The notes under the pieces were generated by a model, which had not been told where the DNA came from, did not search any database, and was given only the letters and a program-made list of their open reading frames with translations. A stretch of DNA of 64,000 nucleotides from assembly GCF_007483665.1 (NCBI RefSeq), contig NZ_VIQO01000012.1:62001-126000 (forward strand). The letters are read 5' to 3'. This DNA comes from Catellatospora sichuanensis. Lineage in GTDB: Bacteria > Actinomycetota > Actinomycetes > Mycobacteriales > Micromonosporaceae. The position numbers and the translations under genes are program-made. Below are positions 17,673-26,642 of the stretch, one piece after another (the first letter of the stretch is position 1; each line of letters starts with the position of its first letter).

Positions 17673-19687
17673 GGTGACTCCTCTGAGGTGGGCACATGCA
17701 GAAAGGCGAAGCCGTCGGGCTCCAGAACGACGTGTCGGACCTCGGCGTGGGCGAGCACGTCGGTGCCGCCGACGGCGATCGTCACGGATCGCTCGCCGTG
17801 GTTGACGAGTGTGACCAGGTCGCCCCGCCGGGCCGCCTCGACGAAAGGCGGCAGGCCCTCGACGACCGGCCGGACCCCGGTCAGCTCGATCAGTCCGTCC
17901 ACCAGGTGCTGCGTACCCTGCTCGTCGGGGATCGTCGCCAGGTACAGCGCGCGGCCGGTGCCCACCGTGCGGCTGGTCATGGCCGGCGCCCCGGTGCCGA
18001 ACACAGCCACCACCTCGGCGTCGACGGCGTGGATCTCCTCGGCCAGCAGTGTGCCCACCGCGGTGCCGCGCGCGTCGGTGAACGGTGCCGTCCGCTCCCC
18101 CACGCCGACGCCGCCGGGCGGGACGAGCACGCCGAAGTCGGTCAGGCGGATGCCGAGCAGTGGGCCGAGCTGGGTGAGGAAGCCGCCGGGACGGAACCGG
18201 TCGTGCTCGTCGACGATGTCGGAGAAGGGGGTCACCAGCAGTGTTCCGCCCCCTTCGACGAACGACGCCAGCGTGGCCGCGCCGGCCTCCCGCAGCAGGT
18301 ACAGCTGGGGCGCGATCACCAGGTCGTAGCCGTCGTCGACGCGTTCGGCGGCGACGATGTCGACCATCAGATGCCGGCGGTGCAGTGCCCGGTACCAGCG
18401 GCGGACCAGCTCCAGGTAGTCCAGCGTGGTCGGGTGGTCCCGTTCCTCGACGGCCCACCAGTTCTCCCAGTCGAAGACCAGTGCCACCCGCGCGTCGCGC
18501 CCGGGTGGCGGCAACGCGGGCAGGGCGGCGATGGTCTCGCCCAGTGTCACGACGTCGCGCCACGTCCGGGTGCCGGTGCCCGCGTGCGGCAGCATCGCGG
18601 AGTGGAACTTCTCGCTGCCCGCGCGGGACTGCCGCCACTGGAAGAACATGATGCCGTCGGCGCCGCGGCCGATGCACTGGGCGGTCTCCGCGGCCAGCCG
18701 GCCGGGGCGCTTGCCCAGGTTGAACGGCCGCCAGCTGACGGCATCGGCCGCCTGCTCCATGAGCAGCCACGGCACGCCCGGCTTGAGGCTGCGCATCAGG
18801 TCGCGCTGGAATGCCGCGTGACGCACCGCGTGCGGGTCGGCCGGATCCGGGTAGCAGTCGTCGGCGATCACGTCGAGGTGCGGCGCCCACCGGGCGTAGT
18901 CGGCGGGTTTGAACGGCCCCATGAGGTTCGTGGTGATCGGCTGGCCGGCCCCGGCGTCACGGAGGATGCGCCGCTCCGCCAGGTAGCACTGCAGCCACAT
19001 GTCGGAGGTGAACCGGCGGAAGTCCAGCATCGCCGCCGGGTTGCGGCTGTACGGCGCCTTACGCGGCGGGAAGACCTCGTCGAAGTCGTGGTAGCGCTGG
19101 GACCAGAAGTCGGTGCCCCAGGCGTCGTTGAGCGCGTCGATGCCGTCGTACGCGTCGCGCAGCCAGTCCCGGAACGCGTCGCGGGCGGCGTCGGAGAAGT
19201 CCATCGGCAGGTGGCAGCCGAACTCGTTGCCCACATGCCACAGGACCACGGCCGGGTGGTCGGCGTACCGCTCGGCGATCCGGCGCACCAGCCGCCCGGC
19301 GAGTTGGCGGTAGCGCGGTGACGACGGCGCGAAGTGCTGCCGGCTGCCCGGCCAGAAGCGCGCGCCGTTCTCGTCGCTCGGCAGGATCTCGGGGTAGCGG
19401 TTGCTGACCCACGGTGGAGGCGACGCGGTCGCGGTGGCGAGGTTGACCCCGATCCCGCCGTCATGGAGCAGGTCGAGGATCCGGTCGAGCCACGCGAAGT
19501 CGAAGCTCTGCTCGGTCGGCTGGATTCTCGCCCAGGCGAAGATGCCGACGCTGACGCAGGTCACGCCTGCCTGTCGCATGAGGGCGACGTCCTCGGGCCA
19601 GACGTCGGCCGGCCACTGCTCGGGGTTGTAGTCGGCGCCGTAGAGCACCCCGCCGAGCGCCCGGCGCCGGTCACGTGCCGCGGTCAC
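17669..19687 (-). CDS. GH42 beta-galactosidase
   Basis: 672 residues, the usual GH42 length. It begins with the family signature [15 protein letters not shown], followed by the TIM-barrel domain with acid/base Glu155 in [10 protein letters not shown] and nucleophile Glu311 in [15 protein letters not shown] trimerisation domain ([20 protein letters not shown]) and a small C-terminal beta domain complete it. No signal peptide, so it acts on imported galacto-oligosaccharides from pectic galactan. GTG 19687 overlaps the stop of the YesL-like gene (GTGA); the following GH51 gene overlaps its own stop. The layout matches the galactan/arabinan half of rhamnogalacturonan-I degradation. Confidence 0.94.
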   Translation of the reverse strand: MTAARDRRRALGGVLYGADYNPEQWPADVWPEDVALMRQAGVTCVSVGIFAWARIQPTEQSFDFAWLDRILDLLHDGGIGVNLATATASPPPWVSNRYPEILPSDENGARFWPGSRQHFAPSSPRYRQLAGRLVRRIAERYADHPAVVLWHVGNEFGCHLPMDFSDAARDAFRDWLRDAYDGIDALNDAWGTDFWSQRYHDFDEVFPPRKAPYSRNPAAMLDFRRFTSDMWLQCYLAERRILRDAGAGQPITTNLMGPFKPADYARWAPHLDVIADDCYPDPADPHAVRHAAFQRDLMRSLKPGVPWLLMEQAADAVSWRPFNLGKRPGRLAAETAQCIGRGADGIMFFQWRQSRAGSEKFHSAMLPHAGTGTRTWRDVVTLGETIAALPALPPPGRDARVALVFDWENWWAVEERDHPTTLDYLELVRRWYRALHRRHLMVDIVAAERVDDGYDLVIAPQLYLLREAGAATLASFVEGGGTLLVTPFSDIVDEHDRFRPGGFLTQLGPLLGIRLTDFGVLVPPGGVGVGERTAPFTDARGTAVGTLLAEEIHAVDAEVVAVFGTGAPAMTSRTVGTGRALYLATIPDEQGTQHLVDGLIELTGVRPVVEGLPPFVEAARRGDLVTLVNHGERSVTIAVGGTDVLAHAEVRHVVLEPDGFAFLHVPTSEESP

Positions 19688-20262
19688 GGCACGCGTCCGC
19701 GCGAGCGGTGCTGCACGGCGACGACCGCGAACGCGACCACGCCGAGCGACGGGACGAGCAGCGGCAGGTACTGCCAGGTCAGCACTGCGGTGAGGGCTAC
19801 TGCGACGAATATGTGCAGGGCCGCCGCCAGGTCGGCGTCCAGTTGGTCGCGCAGCCCGCGGACTGCGGACCGCCATCCGCCGTCGCGGGTCCACGCTCCG
19901 GCCGCCATCACGACGGCGGTCGCGATGACGCCGAGGGCGAGCCAGCCGACGACCGCCATCACAGCGCCCGCCGGTGTCGGGTCGGCGCCCGCGAGTCCGA
20001 TCGCGAGCACGGCTGCGGTGGCTGCGAACAGCGCTGCCAGCGCGAGCACCGCACCACCTGCGGCGGCCGCCCGGGCGTCACGCCATAGCGCGGCGAGAGG
20101 GGATCCCTCGTCGTCGACGTAGCGCCGCAGGTGGCCGATGCCGGCGGCCAGCGCAGCGGGCAGCGTCAGCACCGGCAGTGCGAGCAGCCCGACGACGATG
20201 CCCGTCAGCAGCACCTCGCCGAGCAGCGCGAAGCCCTCACCGGTCGAAAGCCTGGCTTTCAT
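19684..20262 (-). CDS. YesL/DUF624-like membrane protein
   Basis: 192 residues with about five hydrophobic spans (FALLGEVLLTGIVVGLLALP, VLALAALFAATAAVLAIGL, VVGWLALGVIATAVVMAAGA, ALHIFVAVALTAVL and LLVPSLGVVAFAVVAV). Size, topology and position between ABC sugar permeases and glycosidases match YesL (DUF624) proteins of Bacillus pectin loci, whose role is unsettled, possibly as an accessory to the transporter. The ATG at 20262 overlaps the permease stop (ATGA), and its own stop overlaps the GH42 start. Confidence 0.72.
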   Translation of the reverse strand: MKARLSTGEGFALLGEVLLTGIVVGLLALPVLTLPAALAAGIGHLRRYVDDEGSPLAALWRDARAAAAGGAVLALAALFAATAAVLAIGLAGADPTPAGAVMAVVGWLALGVIATAVVMAAGAWTRDGGWRSAVRGLRDQLDADLAAALHIFVAVALTAVLTWQYLPLLVPSLGVVAFAVVAVQHRSRGRVP

Positions 20263-21182
20263 CCCTTCAGGCCTTGGGTGGCGACGCCCCGGATCAGCAT
20301 CCGCTGGAAGATCAGGAAGAAGAGCAGCACCGGGATCAGGGACAGCAGGGACGCGGCGACGGTGGCGCCGTAGTCGGAGGTGCTGGTCGCGTCGTTGTAG
20401 AGGCGCAGCGCGATCGGCAGGGTGTAGTTCTCCGGTGAGGTGAGGTAGATCAGCGGCCCGAGGAAGTCGTTCCAGGTCCAGATGAAGCTGAAGATCCCGC
20501 CCGTGACCAGCGCCGGTCGCAGCAGCGGCACGATGATCGACCAGAAGATGCGAAGGTGTCCGGCGCCGTCGATGCGGGCCGCCTCGTCCAGTTCCCGCGG
20601 GATGTTGCGGATGAACTGCACCATGAGGAACACGAAGAACGCCTCCGTGCCGAGGAACTTGCCGATCAGCAGCGGGACGTAGGTGTCCAGCAGGTCCAGC
20701 TGGTTGAAGATGATGTACTGCGGGATGATGATCACGTGGAACGGCAGGAGCAGCGTTCCGATCATCGCGGCGAAGAAGATCCCGGAGCCCTTGAACGCCA
20801 CGCGGGCGAAGGCGTATCCGGCCAGCGCGCTGGAGCCCAGCGTACCGACCACGGCCAGGGACGCCACGATCAGCGAGTTGAGAGCGTAGCGCCACAGCGG
20901 GATGCCCGCGATGCCGTCCCAGACCCGGGCGTAGTTGTCCAGCGTCGGCGCCCACGGCAGCAGACCGCTGTTGCGGCCGAACTCACTCGACGGCTTGAGC
21001 GTGGCGAAGAACAGCCAGACCAGGGGGTAGAGCACGACTGCGGCCAGCACGAGCAGCAGCAGATACCACACGATCGTGCTCGCCAGGCCGCGGCGGCGCC
21101 CGCGGCGCCGCACCGGACCGGCGTCAGGTGCCGTGATCTCGGCGGTCTCGTGTCCGGGCTGGACGTGCTCGACGGTGGTCAC
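20259..21182 (-). CDS. Carbohydrate ABC transporter permease (MalG type)
   Basis: 307 residues with six predicted spans, the first at VWYLLLLVLAAVVLYPLVWL. The cytoplasmic EAA loop (ELDEAARIDGAGHLRIFWSI) contacts the ATPase. N-terminal cytoplasmic residues are basic (VRRRGRRRG). It forms the membrane channel together with the permease encoded just upstream. The GTG at 21182 overlaps the upstream stop (GTGA), so the first 9 codons of the longer frame are not needed. No ATPase gene is present in this operon; a shared MsiK-type ATPase encoded elsewhere is usual in actinomycetes. Confidence 0.93.
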   Translation of the reverse strand: MTTVEHVQPGHETAEITAPDAGPVRRRGRRRGLASTIVWYLLLLVLAAVVLYPLVWLFFATLKPSSEFGRNSGLLPWAPTLDNYARVWDGIAGIPLWRYALNSLIVASLAVVGTLGSSALAGYAFARVAFKGSGIFFAAMIGTLLLPFHVIIIPQYIIFNQLDLLDTYVPLLIGKFLGTEAFFVFLMVQFIRNIPRELDEAARIDGAGHLRIFWSIIVPLLRPALVTGGIFSFIWTWNDFLGPLIYLTSPENYTLPIALRLYNDATSTSDYGATVAASLLSLIPVLLFFLIFQRMLIRGVATQGLKG

Positions 21183-22204
21183 CGATTGTCTCCCGCGTAG
21201 TACACCCACGACCGGGCGGTCCGGAACATGATCGCTGCGATGATCGCGACGACGACCAGGACGATCCAGGCGATCGCCGCCGCGTAGCCCATCTGCATGT
21301 CGGCGAAGCCGCGCTTGTACATGTAGATCGTGATGAAGTTGAGCTGGCCGCCCGGGGCGCCCGAGCCGTTGGAGATGATGAACGCCGACCCGAACACCTG
21401 GAAGGCGTGGATGGTCTCCAGCAGCAGGTTGAAGAAGATGACCGGCGACAGCATCGGCACGGTCACCTTCCAGAACCGGTGGACCGGGCCGGCGCCGTCC
21501 ACCTGCGCCGCCTCGTACAGCTCGGTGGGGACCTGCTTGAGCCCGGCCAGGAAGATGACCATCGGGGCGCCGAACTGCCAGACCACCAGGATGATCATCA
21601 TCGGTATGGCCAGGTCGACGTCACCGACCCAGCCGCCCAGCTCGATACCCAGAACCTGCAGCGAGCTGTCGACCGGGCCGTCGCCGGCGAACATCGCCCG
21701 CCACACGATCGCGACCGAGACGCTGGCCCCGATGAGGCTGGGGGTGTAGAACGCCGATCGGAAGAACCCCGAGCCGCGGGTGATCGAGTTGAGCAGCAGC
21801 GCGATCGCCAACGCCGCGGCCAGCTTGACCGGCGTGCCGATGAGCACGTACTCGAGGGTCACCTTCGCCGAACGCAGGAAGACCGGATCGTCGGTGAACA
21901 TCCGTACGAAGTTGCCGAACCCGACCCACTCCGGCGGGGTGAAGATGTCGTACCGGGTGAACGCCAGGTACAGCGAGACGGCCATCGGCCCGACGGTGAG
22001 GCCGAAGAACCCCACGAGCCACGGAGCCAGGAATCCGTACCCGGCGATCGTTTCGCGCCGTGCCGCCGCAGCAGCGCCCCCGGAGGTGCGGCGCCCCGGC
22101 TCGAGCGGCTGCTGCGCGTGGGGCGCTGCGGCCGCACGACGATCTGTCGTGCGGCCGGAGCCACGCGCCGTCGGCGTCCCCGCAGAAGTAGGGACTGTCA
22201 CCAT
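21179..22204 (-). CDS. Carbohydrate ABC transporter permease (MalF type)
   Basis: 341 residues. A long alanine- and arginine-rich cytoplasmic N-terminus (about 55 residues) precedes six predicted spans starting at YGFLAPWLVGFFGLTVGPMA. The EAA loop reads ELYEAAQVDGAGPVHRFWKV. It pairs with the MalG-type permease at 20259-21182 to import oligosaccharides delivered by the lipoprotein encoded upstream. It starts at the ATG at 22204, 50 bases after the lipoprotein stop, and ends in a GTGA overlap with the next gene. Confidence 0.93.
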   Translation of the reverse strand: MVTVPTSAGTPTARGSGRTTDRRAAAAPHAQQPLEPGRRTSGGAAAAARRETIAGYGFLAPWLVGFFGLTVGPMAVSLYLAFTRYDIFTPPEWVGFGNFVRMFTDDPVFLRSAKVTLEYVLIGTPVKLAAALAIALLLNSITRGSGFFRSAFYTPSLIGASVSVAIVWRAMFAGDGPVDSSLQVLGIELGGWVGDVDLAIPMMIILVVWQFGAPMVIFLAGLKQVPTELYEAAQVDGAGPVHRFWKVTVPMLSPVIFFNLLLETIHAFQVFGSAFIISNGSGAPGGQLNFITIYMYKRGFADMQMGYAAAIAWIVLVVVAIIAAIMFRTARSWVYYAGDNR

Positions 22205-22254
22205 GTTCTCCGCTCGTTCAGGTCCGACGTGGGCGCGCGATCAGAGCCACCCGC

Positions 22255-23544
22255 CTACTTCTTGAGGATCGTGTCCATCTCGCTGAAGAACTGGTCCACC
22301 GCCTGCTCGACGGTGACCGTGCCCAGGCCGAGCTCCTCGCCCAGCTGCCGGAACTTCTCCTCGATGGAGCCGTAGCCCACCACGGGAACCGGCGGCGCCT
22401 GGCCCAGACGCTCCTTGATCGAGGTCTCGTAGTCGAGGATCTTCTGGGAGAGCGGGTCGAGCTTGACCCCGGCCAGGTGCGTCGAGGACGCCGGCAGCCC
22501 CCGGTTGGTGCCGAACACGGCACCCGCCTCCTGGCTGTTGACCAGGAAGTCGACCAGCAGCGCCGACGCCTCCGGGTGCTCGCTGTTGGCCGCGATGGCG
22601 TGCAGCATCGACGGCTTGAGGTACAGGTCCTTCGCGCCGGCCTTGGTCACGGGCGGGGCGGTCAGCGCCAGACCGCTCGCGGCGGCACCGAGGTCACCGG
22701 CATAGCCGGCACCGAAGTTGTCCCAGGTCAGTTCGCTTGTCGTCAGACCGGCGCCGAAGCCGGACTTGGGCGCCACCTCGAGCAGGCGCTTGGTCGGGAT
22801 CGTCGCGCCGGTGCCCCGCACCTGCGCGCCCTTGCCCCAGAAGTCGGCCAGGTCCGCCTTGGTGAACTGCGGCGCGCCCGCGTCGTCGAACAGGTTCTTG
22901 CCGTTGGCCCGCAGGGAGATCTCGAAGTTCTGGATGCGTCCGGTCGGGTCGGTGCCGCCCCAGACCGAACCGCCGCCGGCCTTCGTCACCGAGCCCATCC
23001 ACGTCGCGTACTCGTCCCACGACGTACCGCCCGTGTACGCACCGGCACCGGACTTGCTGATCAGAGCGGTGTTGGTGAACATCGCCCACGCGTTGGTGCC
23101 GATCGGCAGCGCGGTCGTCACGCCGTTGACGACGCCGATGCCCAGCGTCGACTCGGCGAACCCGTCGGTCTTGATGTACTTGCCCAGGTAGGGCTTCAGG
23201 TCGAGCAGGAGTTTGTTCTGCGAGTACTGGCGCAGGTACGCGTAGTCGAACTGCATCACGTCGGGCAGGTCACGGCCTGCGGCCTCGATCTGGCGCTTCT
23301 CCCAGAACTCCGGGAAGGGCAGGAAGGTGGAGTTGACGGTGATGTTCGGGTACTTCTCGTTGAACTTCGCGATCGCGTTCTTGTAGAAGCCGGCCCGGGT
23401 GTCGTTGCCCCAGAACGCGAGATCGAGGGTGACCGGTGCGTTCGGATCGAAGTCGGAGCTCGGCCCCTCGGGTTCGCCGCCGCAACCGGCGAGCAGCAGC
23501 GCCGCGCTCGCGACAGCCGCCATAGCGATTTTGAATCGTTTCAT
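22255..23544 (-). CDS. Extracellular sugar-binding lipoprotein of the pectin-oligosaccharide ABC transporter
   Basis: 429 residues. A lipoprotein signal (MKRFKIAMAAVASAALLLAG, with lipidated Cys in LLAGC) is followed by a type-1 extracellular solute-binding fold: LDLAFWGNDTRAGFYKNAIA, KFNEKYPNITV, DVMQFDYAYLRQYS and the C-terminal EQAVDQFFSEMD. It captures oligosaccharides for the two permeases downstream. I chose ATG 23544 over the ATG eight codons upstream because AGAAAGGAC precedes it and the signal peptide begins there. As first gene of the operon it follows the operator at 23605-23617. Rhamnogalacturonan fragments, galactan or arabinan pieces are the likely ligands, by context. Confidence 0.92.
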   Translation of the reverse strand: MKRFKIAMAAVASAALLLAGCGGEPEGPSSDFDPNAPVTLDLAFWGNDTRAGFYKNAIAKFNEKYPNITVNSTFLPFPEFWEKRQIEAAGRDLPDVMQFDYAYLRQYSQNKLLLDLKPYLGKYIKTDGFAESTLGIGVVNGVTTALPIGTNAWAMFTNTALISKSGAGAYTGGTSWDEYATWMGSVTKAGGGSVWGGTDPTGRIQNFEISLRANGKNLFDDAGAPQFTKADLADFWGKGAQVRGTGATIPTKRLLEVAPKSGFGAGLTTSELTWDNFGAGYAGDLGAAASGLALTAPPVTKAGAKDLYLKPSMLHAIAANSEHPEASALLVDFLVNSQEAGAVFGTNRGLPASSTHLAGVKLDPLSQKILDYETSIKERLGQAPPVPVVGYGSIEEKFRQLGEELGLGTVTVEQAVDQFFSEMDTILKK

Positions 23545-23604
23545 AAAAAGTGTCCTTTCTGGACGCACGGCTCCCGAGGGCAGCCGCCGAATCTGCCACG
23601 CCGC

Positions 23605-23654
23605 CCGGAAAGCGCTTGCTGGCCCACAGTAGTGAAGGCCTATGTCTTACACAA
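23605..23654 (-). promoter_or_regulatory. Promoter and LacI-type operator of the pectin transport/catabolism operon
   Basis: On the minus strand, -35 TTGTGT (23654-23649) and -10 TACTGT (23631-23626) are separated by exactly 17 bp. AAGCGCTTTCCGG (23617-23605) lies across the expected start site, so bound repressor would block initiation. The 13-mer is identical to that in front of the PL11 lyase gene. Confidence 0.75.
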
Positions 23655-23913
23655 GAGCGGCCCGTAAGGACATAAACGCCCTGACTGGAGTCAAGGTGTG
23701 ATGTATCCCGAACGTTGCAGAAACGAACGCCCCCCGAGCACGCATCGGATCAAGGTCAGCCACCGACGGCGCTCGCGGTAGGACTCCAACAGCCTCGGGT
23801 GCCTGCACGTCCGCCAATGTCGGTGGACGCACTTTCTCCCAGCTCGGCCATTCACGGATACCCGCACCGACGGTCCCGCAGTTCCCCCGGAAGATGCGCT
23901 CGATCCCGCTCGT
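23655..23913. other. Gene-free stretch of about 260 bases
   Basis: It lies upstream of the transport operon promoter and downstream of the SnoaL-type gene. Short frames here lack ribosome sites and actinomycete-like codon use. I see no repeat or hairpin worth naming. Confidence 0.4.
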
Positions 23914-24633
23914 TCATGACTGGGTTCGCATAGGTGAAGCTTCCGGGACAAGGCCGAGTTGCCGGTACAGGCTCAGGTTGTCCCAGTTCCACCACGCCTC
24001 CTTGACCTTGCCGTCCTCGAACCGGAAGATCGCGATGCCGGTCATGGTGCACTCCCGGCCCGTCGCTGCCACGCCCCGGAACTCGCCGTGGTGCATTCCC
24101 GCCCAGCTCCACCGGGTGGCCACCTCGTCGCCCTCGGCGACCTGTGCCCCGACGGTGAACTGGCAGTCGAACCCGCGGCGGTAGCCCTCCACCTGTGCGC
24201 GCAGTGCGTCGATGCCGACCGTTTCGCCCTCGCCGGCGGGGTCGTGGCCGAAGTAGTCGTCGGCGAACAGGTCCGGCAGCAGCTCCAGCCGGCCCTCGGA
24301 GGCGATCAGATCGAAGAACACCCGGGCGTTCATCTTGTTCAGCTGCTCGTCGCGGATGACGTCCAGGTTGGTGAAGGTCGGCGGCTCACCGCACAGCGCC
24401 ACGATCTCATCGAAGATCCGGCTGGTCTCCGGCAGCTGCGAGTTGCGCATGGCCTCCTCGTACGACGGGAACTCGACGATCTCGAGGTAGTGGCCGGCAT
24501 CGTCGCGATCGCGGCCGATGAGCGTGTGGGTGGCCGTTCGCTTGCCGACGGTCTGCGCGACCCACGTGTCCATGAGCCGGTTGAGGTCATCGGGACGTTC
24601 GGTCTTGCAGTCGATGATCTGCATGAATGTCAT
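23914..24633 (-). CDS. Two-domain protein: Dabb/ABM-like N-terminus plus SnoaL-like domain
   Basis: 239 residues. The first ~95 (MTFMQIIDCKTERPDDLNRL, HTLIGRDRDDAGHYLEIVEF) have the beta-alpha pattern of stress-responsive/antibiotic-biosynthesis-monooxygenase-like ferredoxin folds. Residues from about 115 on (ARVFFDLIASEGRLELLPDL, FADDYFGHDP, REGVAATGREC-like HHGEFRGVAATGRECTMTGI and IFRFEDGKVKEAWWNWD) form a SnoaL-like polyketide-cyclase/NTF2 fold. Both halves usually bind small hydrophobic molecules. ATG 24633 is chosen for its GGGAGG site. The neighbours give no pathway, so no substrate is proposed. Confidence 0.83.
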   Translation of the reverse strand: MTFMQIIDCKTERPDDLNRLMDTWVAQTVGKRTATHTLIGRDRDDAGHYLEIVEFPSYEEAMRNSQLPETSRIFDEIVALCGEPPTFTNLDVIRDEQLNKMNARVFFDLIASEGRLELLPDLFADDYFGHDPAGEGETVGIDALRAQVEGYRRGFDCQFTVGAQVAEGDEVATRWSWAGMHHGEFRGVAATGRECTMTGIAIFRFEDGKVKEAWWNWDNLSLYRQLGLVPEASPMRTQS

Positions 24634-24872
24634 GGTGTGCCTCCCTGCTCCTGCTCCGGGACCGCGCACCTTGGCCGATACGCGGCCTCTCCCCAGGTTA
24701 TGCCGTTGCGCCGGGGCGACCCTCCCGTGTGGCGGCTCGCCAGCCCGCACCAGCCGCAGAAATGGCCCTTCTGAGCCGTTTGGTCACATGGTTGCCGGAT
24801 GTGCCATAGCGTGGAAAGGACCCGGTGACGACAGCCCTCCGGGTCATTGACCTTCGACGTCCGGGGAAGCAA

Positions 24873-25280
24873 ATGATGACCTTGGCTCAGTCGTCGTTCG
24901 GCAACGGCGACTTTCTTCTCTGGATGTTCGAGTTCTTCCTGTTCGTGATCTGGTTCTGGCTGCTGATCATGATCTTCTCGGACCTCTTCCGAGATCACGC
25001 GATATCGGGCTGGGTGAAGGCACTGTGGGTCATCCTGCTCGTCTTCCTGCCTTTCCTGGGCATCCTCCTCTACGTCATCGTGCGTGGCCGAGGGATGGCC
25101 GAGCGCAGTCTGAAGCAGCAGCAGGCCATGAAGCAGCAGATGGACGCGCAGATCCGCTCCGCTGTCGGCACGGGCATGTCGCCCACCGACCAGATCGCGC
25201 AGGCCAAGTCCCTGCTCGACACGGGAGCGATCACCCAGGCCGAGTTCGATGCCCTCAAGGCCAAAGCGCTGGCGTCCTGA
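24873..25280 (+). CDS. Membrane protein with PLDc_N-like segments and C-terminal SHOCT domain
   Basis: 135 residues. Two membrane spans (LLWMFEFFLFVIWFWLLIMI and VKALWVILLVFLPFLGILLY) resemble the phospholipase D N-terminal (PLDc_N) membrane module, followed by a basic, glutamine-rich linker (MKQQMDAQ) and a SHOCT motif (DQIAQAKSLLDTGAITQAEF, DALKAKAL). SHOCT tails are thought to mediate oligomerisation or protein contact. ATG 24873 follows GGGGAAGCAA. No operon partner is evident. Confidence 0.8.
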   Translation: MMTLAQSSFGNGDFLLWMFEFFLFVIWFWLLIMIFSDLFRDHAISGWVKALWVILLVFLPFLGILLYVIVRGRGMAERSLKQQQAMKQQMDAQIRSAVGTGMSPTDQIAQAKSLLDTGAITQAEFDALKAKALAS

Positions 25281-25285
25281 GCACT

Positions 25286-25465
25286 TCAGCCTCGTAGAGC
25301 CCGCACGGCGGTGGACGACATCGCGACCGGCTCCGGCCGGGCAGGCACGAACAACGCCGTCACGCCCGGCACCTCGTTCGTCGCGGCGAGTTCGTGCTCG
25401 TACAGGTAAGTGACCTGCTCGAACATGCGGCCGAGTTCGATGCGCGCAAGGCCTTGCCACGATCG
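25286..25465 (-). pseudogene. C-terminal gene remnant, possibly nucleotidyltransferase-like
   Basis: A minus-strand frame ends at 25286 and reads LGRMFEQVTYLYEHELAATN, then TALFVPARPEPVAMSSTAVR and ALRG-stop. The SSTAVR element with the preceding YEHELAATN recalls the ends of CoaD/NMNAT-type adenylyltransferases (SS-T/S-x-V/IR). There is no start or N-terminal HxGH half in the neighbourhood. Either a decayed gene end or chance; the coding look is moderate. Confidence 0.35.
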
Positions 25466-25558
25466 TCCGGGTGCACCGGCTCCGATGACGGATGGCCACT
25501 GTGGACGGCAGACCGTAAAGTCACCGGCAGTCATGTCGCGCTGACCCGAGGATCGGCC

Positions 25559-26539
25559 ATGTCGTCGAAGTTCGCGCCGTTCGCGCCCGCGGTCAACACC
25601 CTGGCAGCCGTGGCGGTGCTGGTCACTGCGGTGCCGCTGTTGGGCTGGCGTGCCGACACGGGCACCGCGCACAGCCATGCGGTGACCGGCTCGACGAGCT
25701 GGCTGCTCTGGCGGGGGGTCGGCGCCGCCAGCCTGCTGCTGTTCCTCGTCGTCGGCTCGCGCGGCGTGGCCCAGCTGCGACAGAGCCGGCGGGAGGCCGA
25801 TCCGGCCGGCCGGCGGCGTATCACGGTGTTCACCTGGCTGGCGGCGCTCTTCGTGGCGGTCGCCGCCACCGGAGTCACCCTGGCCGCGCTCGCCGTGGCC
25901 GCGCGGCGTGAGCCGGTGCCGATCGGCTACGTCACCGTGCGGACCTCCGGCCTGGTCGCCATCGGCGCGCTCGCCCTGGTGCCATGGCTGGCGCAGGTGT
26001 GGCTGGTGCACGCGCGCACCCGTGACCTCGGCCTGGAGATCGAGCGGGTGTCGGCCGAACCCGCCCCGGCACAAACCGAGCCGTCGCCGCTGTATGCGCC
26101 GCTGCAGCAGCTCCTCGCGCTGTGGGAGGTGATCACGCGCTGTGTGCTGGCCTTCGCACTCGCCGTCGTCGCCGCCATCGTCACCACCGGAGCCATGCGC
26201 GGCGTCACGCTGGAGGCGTTCCCGCCCCAGAAGGACGGTCCAGATCCCTTCCCGTCTGTGCACGTGCTGCTCTACGGCGCGGCGTTCGCGTTCGTTCTGC
26301 TGCTGGTGACCGTGCCGATGCTCGCCGCATGGCGGGCCCGGGCCACCCTGGCGGTCGAGGCGATCGCGCCGATCCCGTCGACGCTGGCCGTCGATGCCGC
26401 ATGGGACGAGCAGCGCCAGCGATGGGAAGGACTGCTGCAGTTGGACGTGTCACTGCTGCGCTCGCCGCTGACCGCGCTGAGCGCCTTCGTGCCGCTGGCC
26501 ACCAGCGCCCTGGCCGCCTTCCTGCCCGAGCTGGCATAA
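25559..26539 (+). CDS. Multi-pass membrane protein of unknown function
   Basis: 326 residues with about six to seven hydrophobic spans (NTLAAVAVLVTAVPLLGW, ASLLLFLVVGS, WLAALFVAVAATGVTLAALA, SGLVAIGALALVPWLAQVWL, CVLAFALAVVAAIVTTG, YGAAFAFVLLLVTVPMLAAW and a hydrophobic tail). A soluble stretch after the last full span (AWDEQRQRWEGLLQLDVSLL) is probably cytoplasmic. No family recognised. ATG 25559 follows GAGGATC; the longer upstream frame runs through non-coding-looking sequence. A 14-base direct repeat (CCGGGCGGGTGTGC) occurs twice just after the stop. Confidence 0.7.
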   Translation: MSSKFAPFAPAVNTLAAVAVLVTAVPLLGWRADTGTAHSHAVTGSTSWLLWRGVGAASLLLFLVVGSRGVAQLRQSRREADPAGRRRITVFTWLAALFVAVAATGVTLAALAVAARREPVPIGYVTVRTSGLVAIGALALVPWLAQVWLVHARTRDLGLEIERVSAEPAPAQTEPSPLYAPLQQLLALWEVITRCVLAFALAVVAAIVTTGAMRGVTLEAFPPQKDGPDPFPSVHVLLYGAAFAFVLLLVTVPMLAAWRARATLAVEAIAPIPSTLAVDAAWDEQRQRWEGLLQLDVSLLRSPLTALSAFVPLATSALAAFLPELA

Positions 26540-26642
26540 CAGGCCGCCGGGCGGGTGTGCTCGCACCACCGGCCAGGTCGCCGGTCCACCGGGCGGGTGT
26601 GCGGCCGTCCGGTAGGCCGAGGGCACGTCACGGCTCGGTCAG

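Noticed and set aside
17673-18890. N-terminal extension of GH51
   Set aside because: It overlaps GH42 in another phase; GH51 homology begins right after GTG 17672.
26548-26601. Direct repeat CCGGGCGGGTGTGC twice, 40 bases apart
   Set aside because: GC-rich and only two copies; may be chance in this composition.
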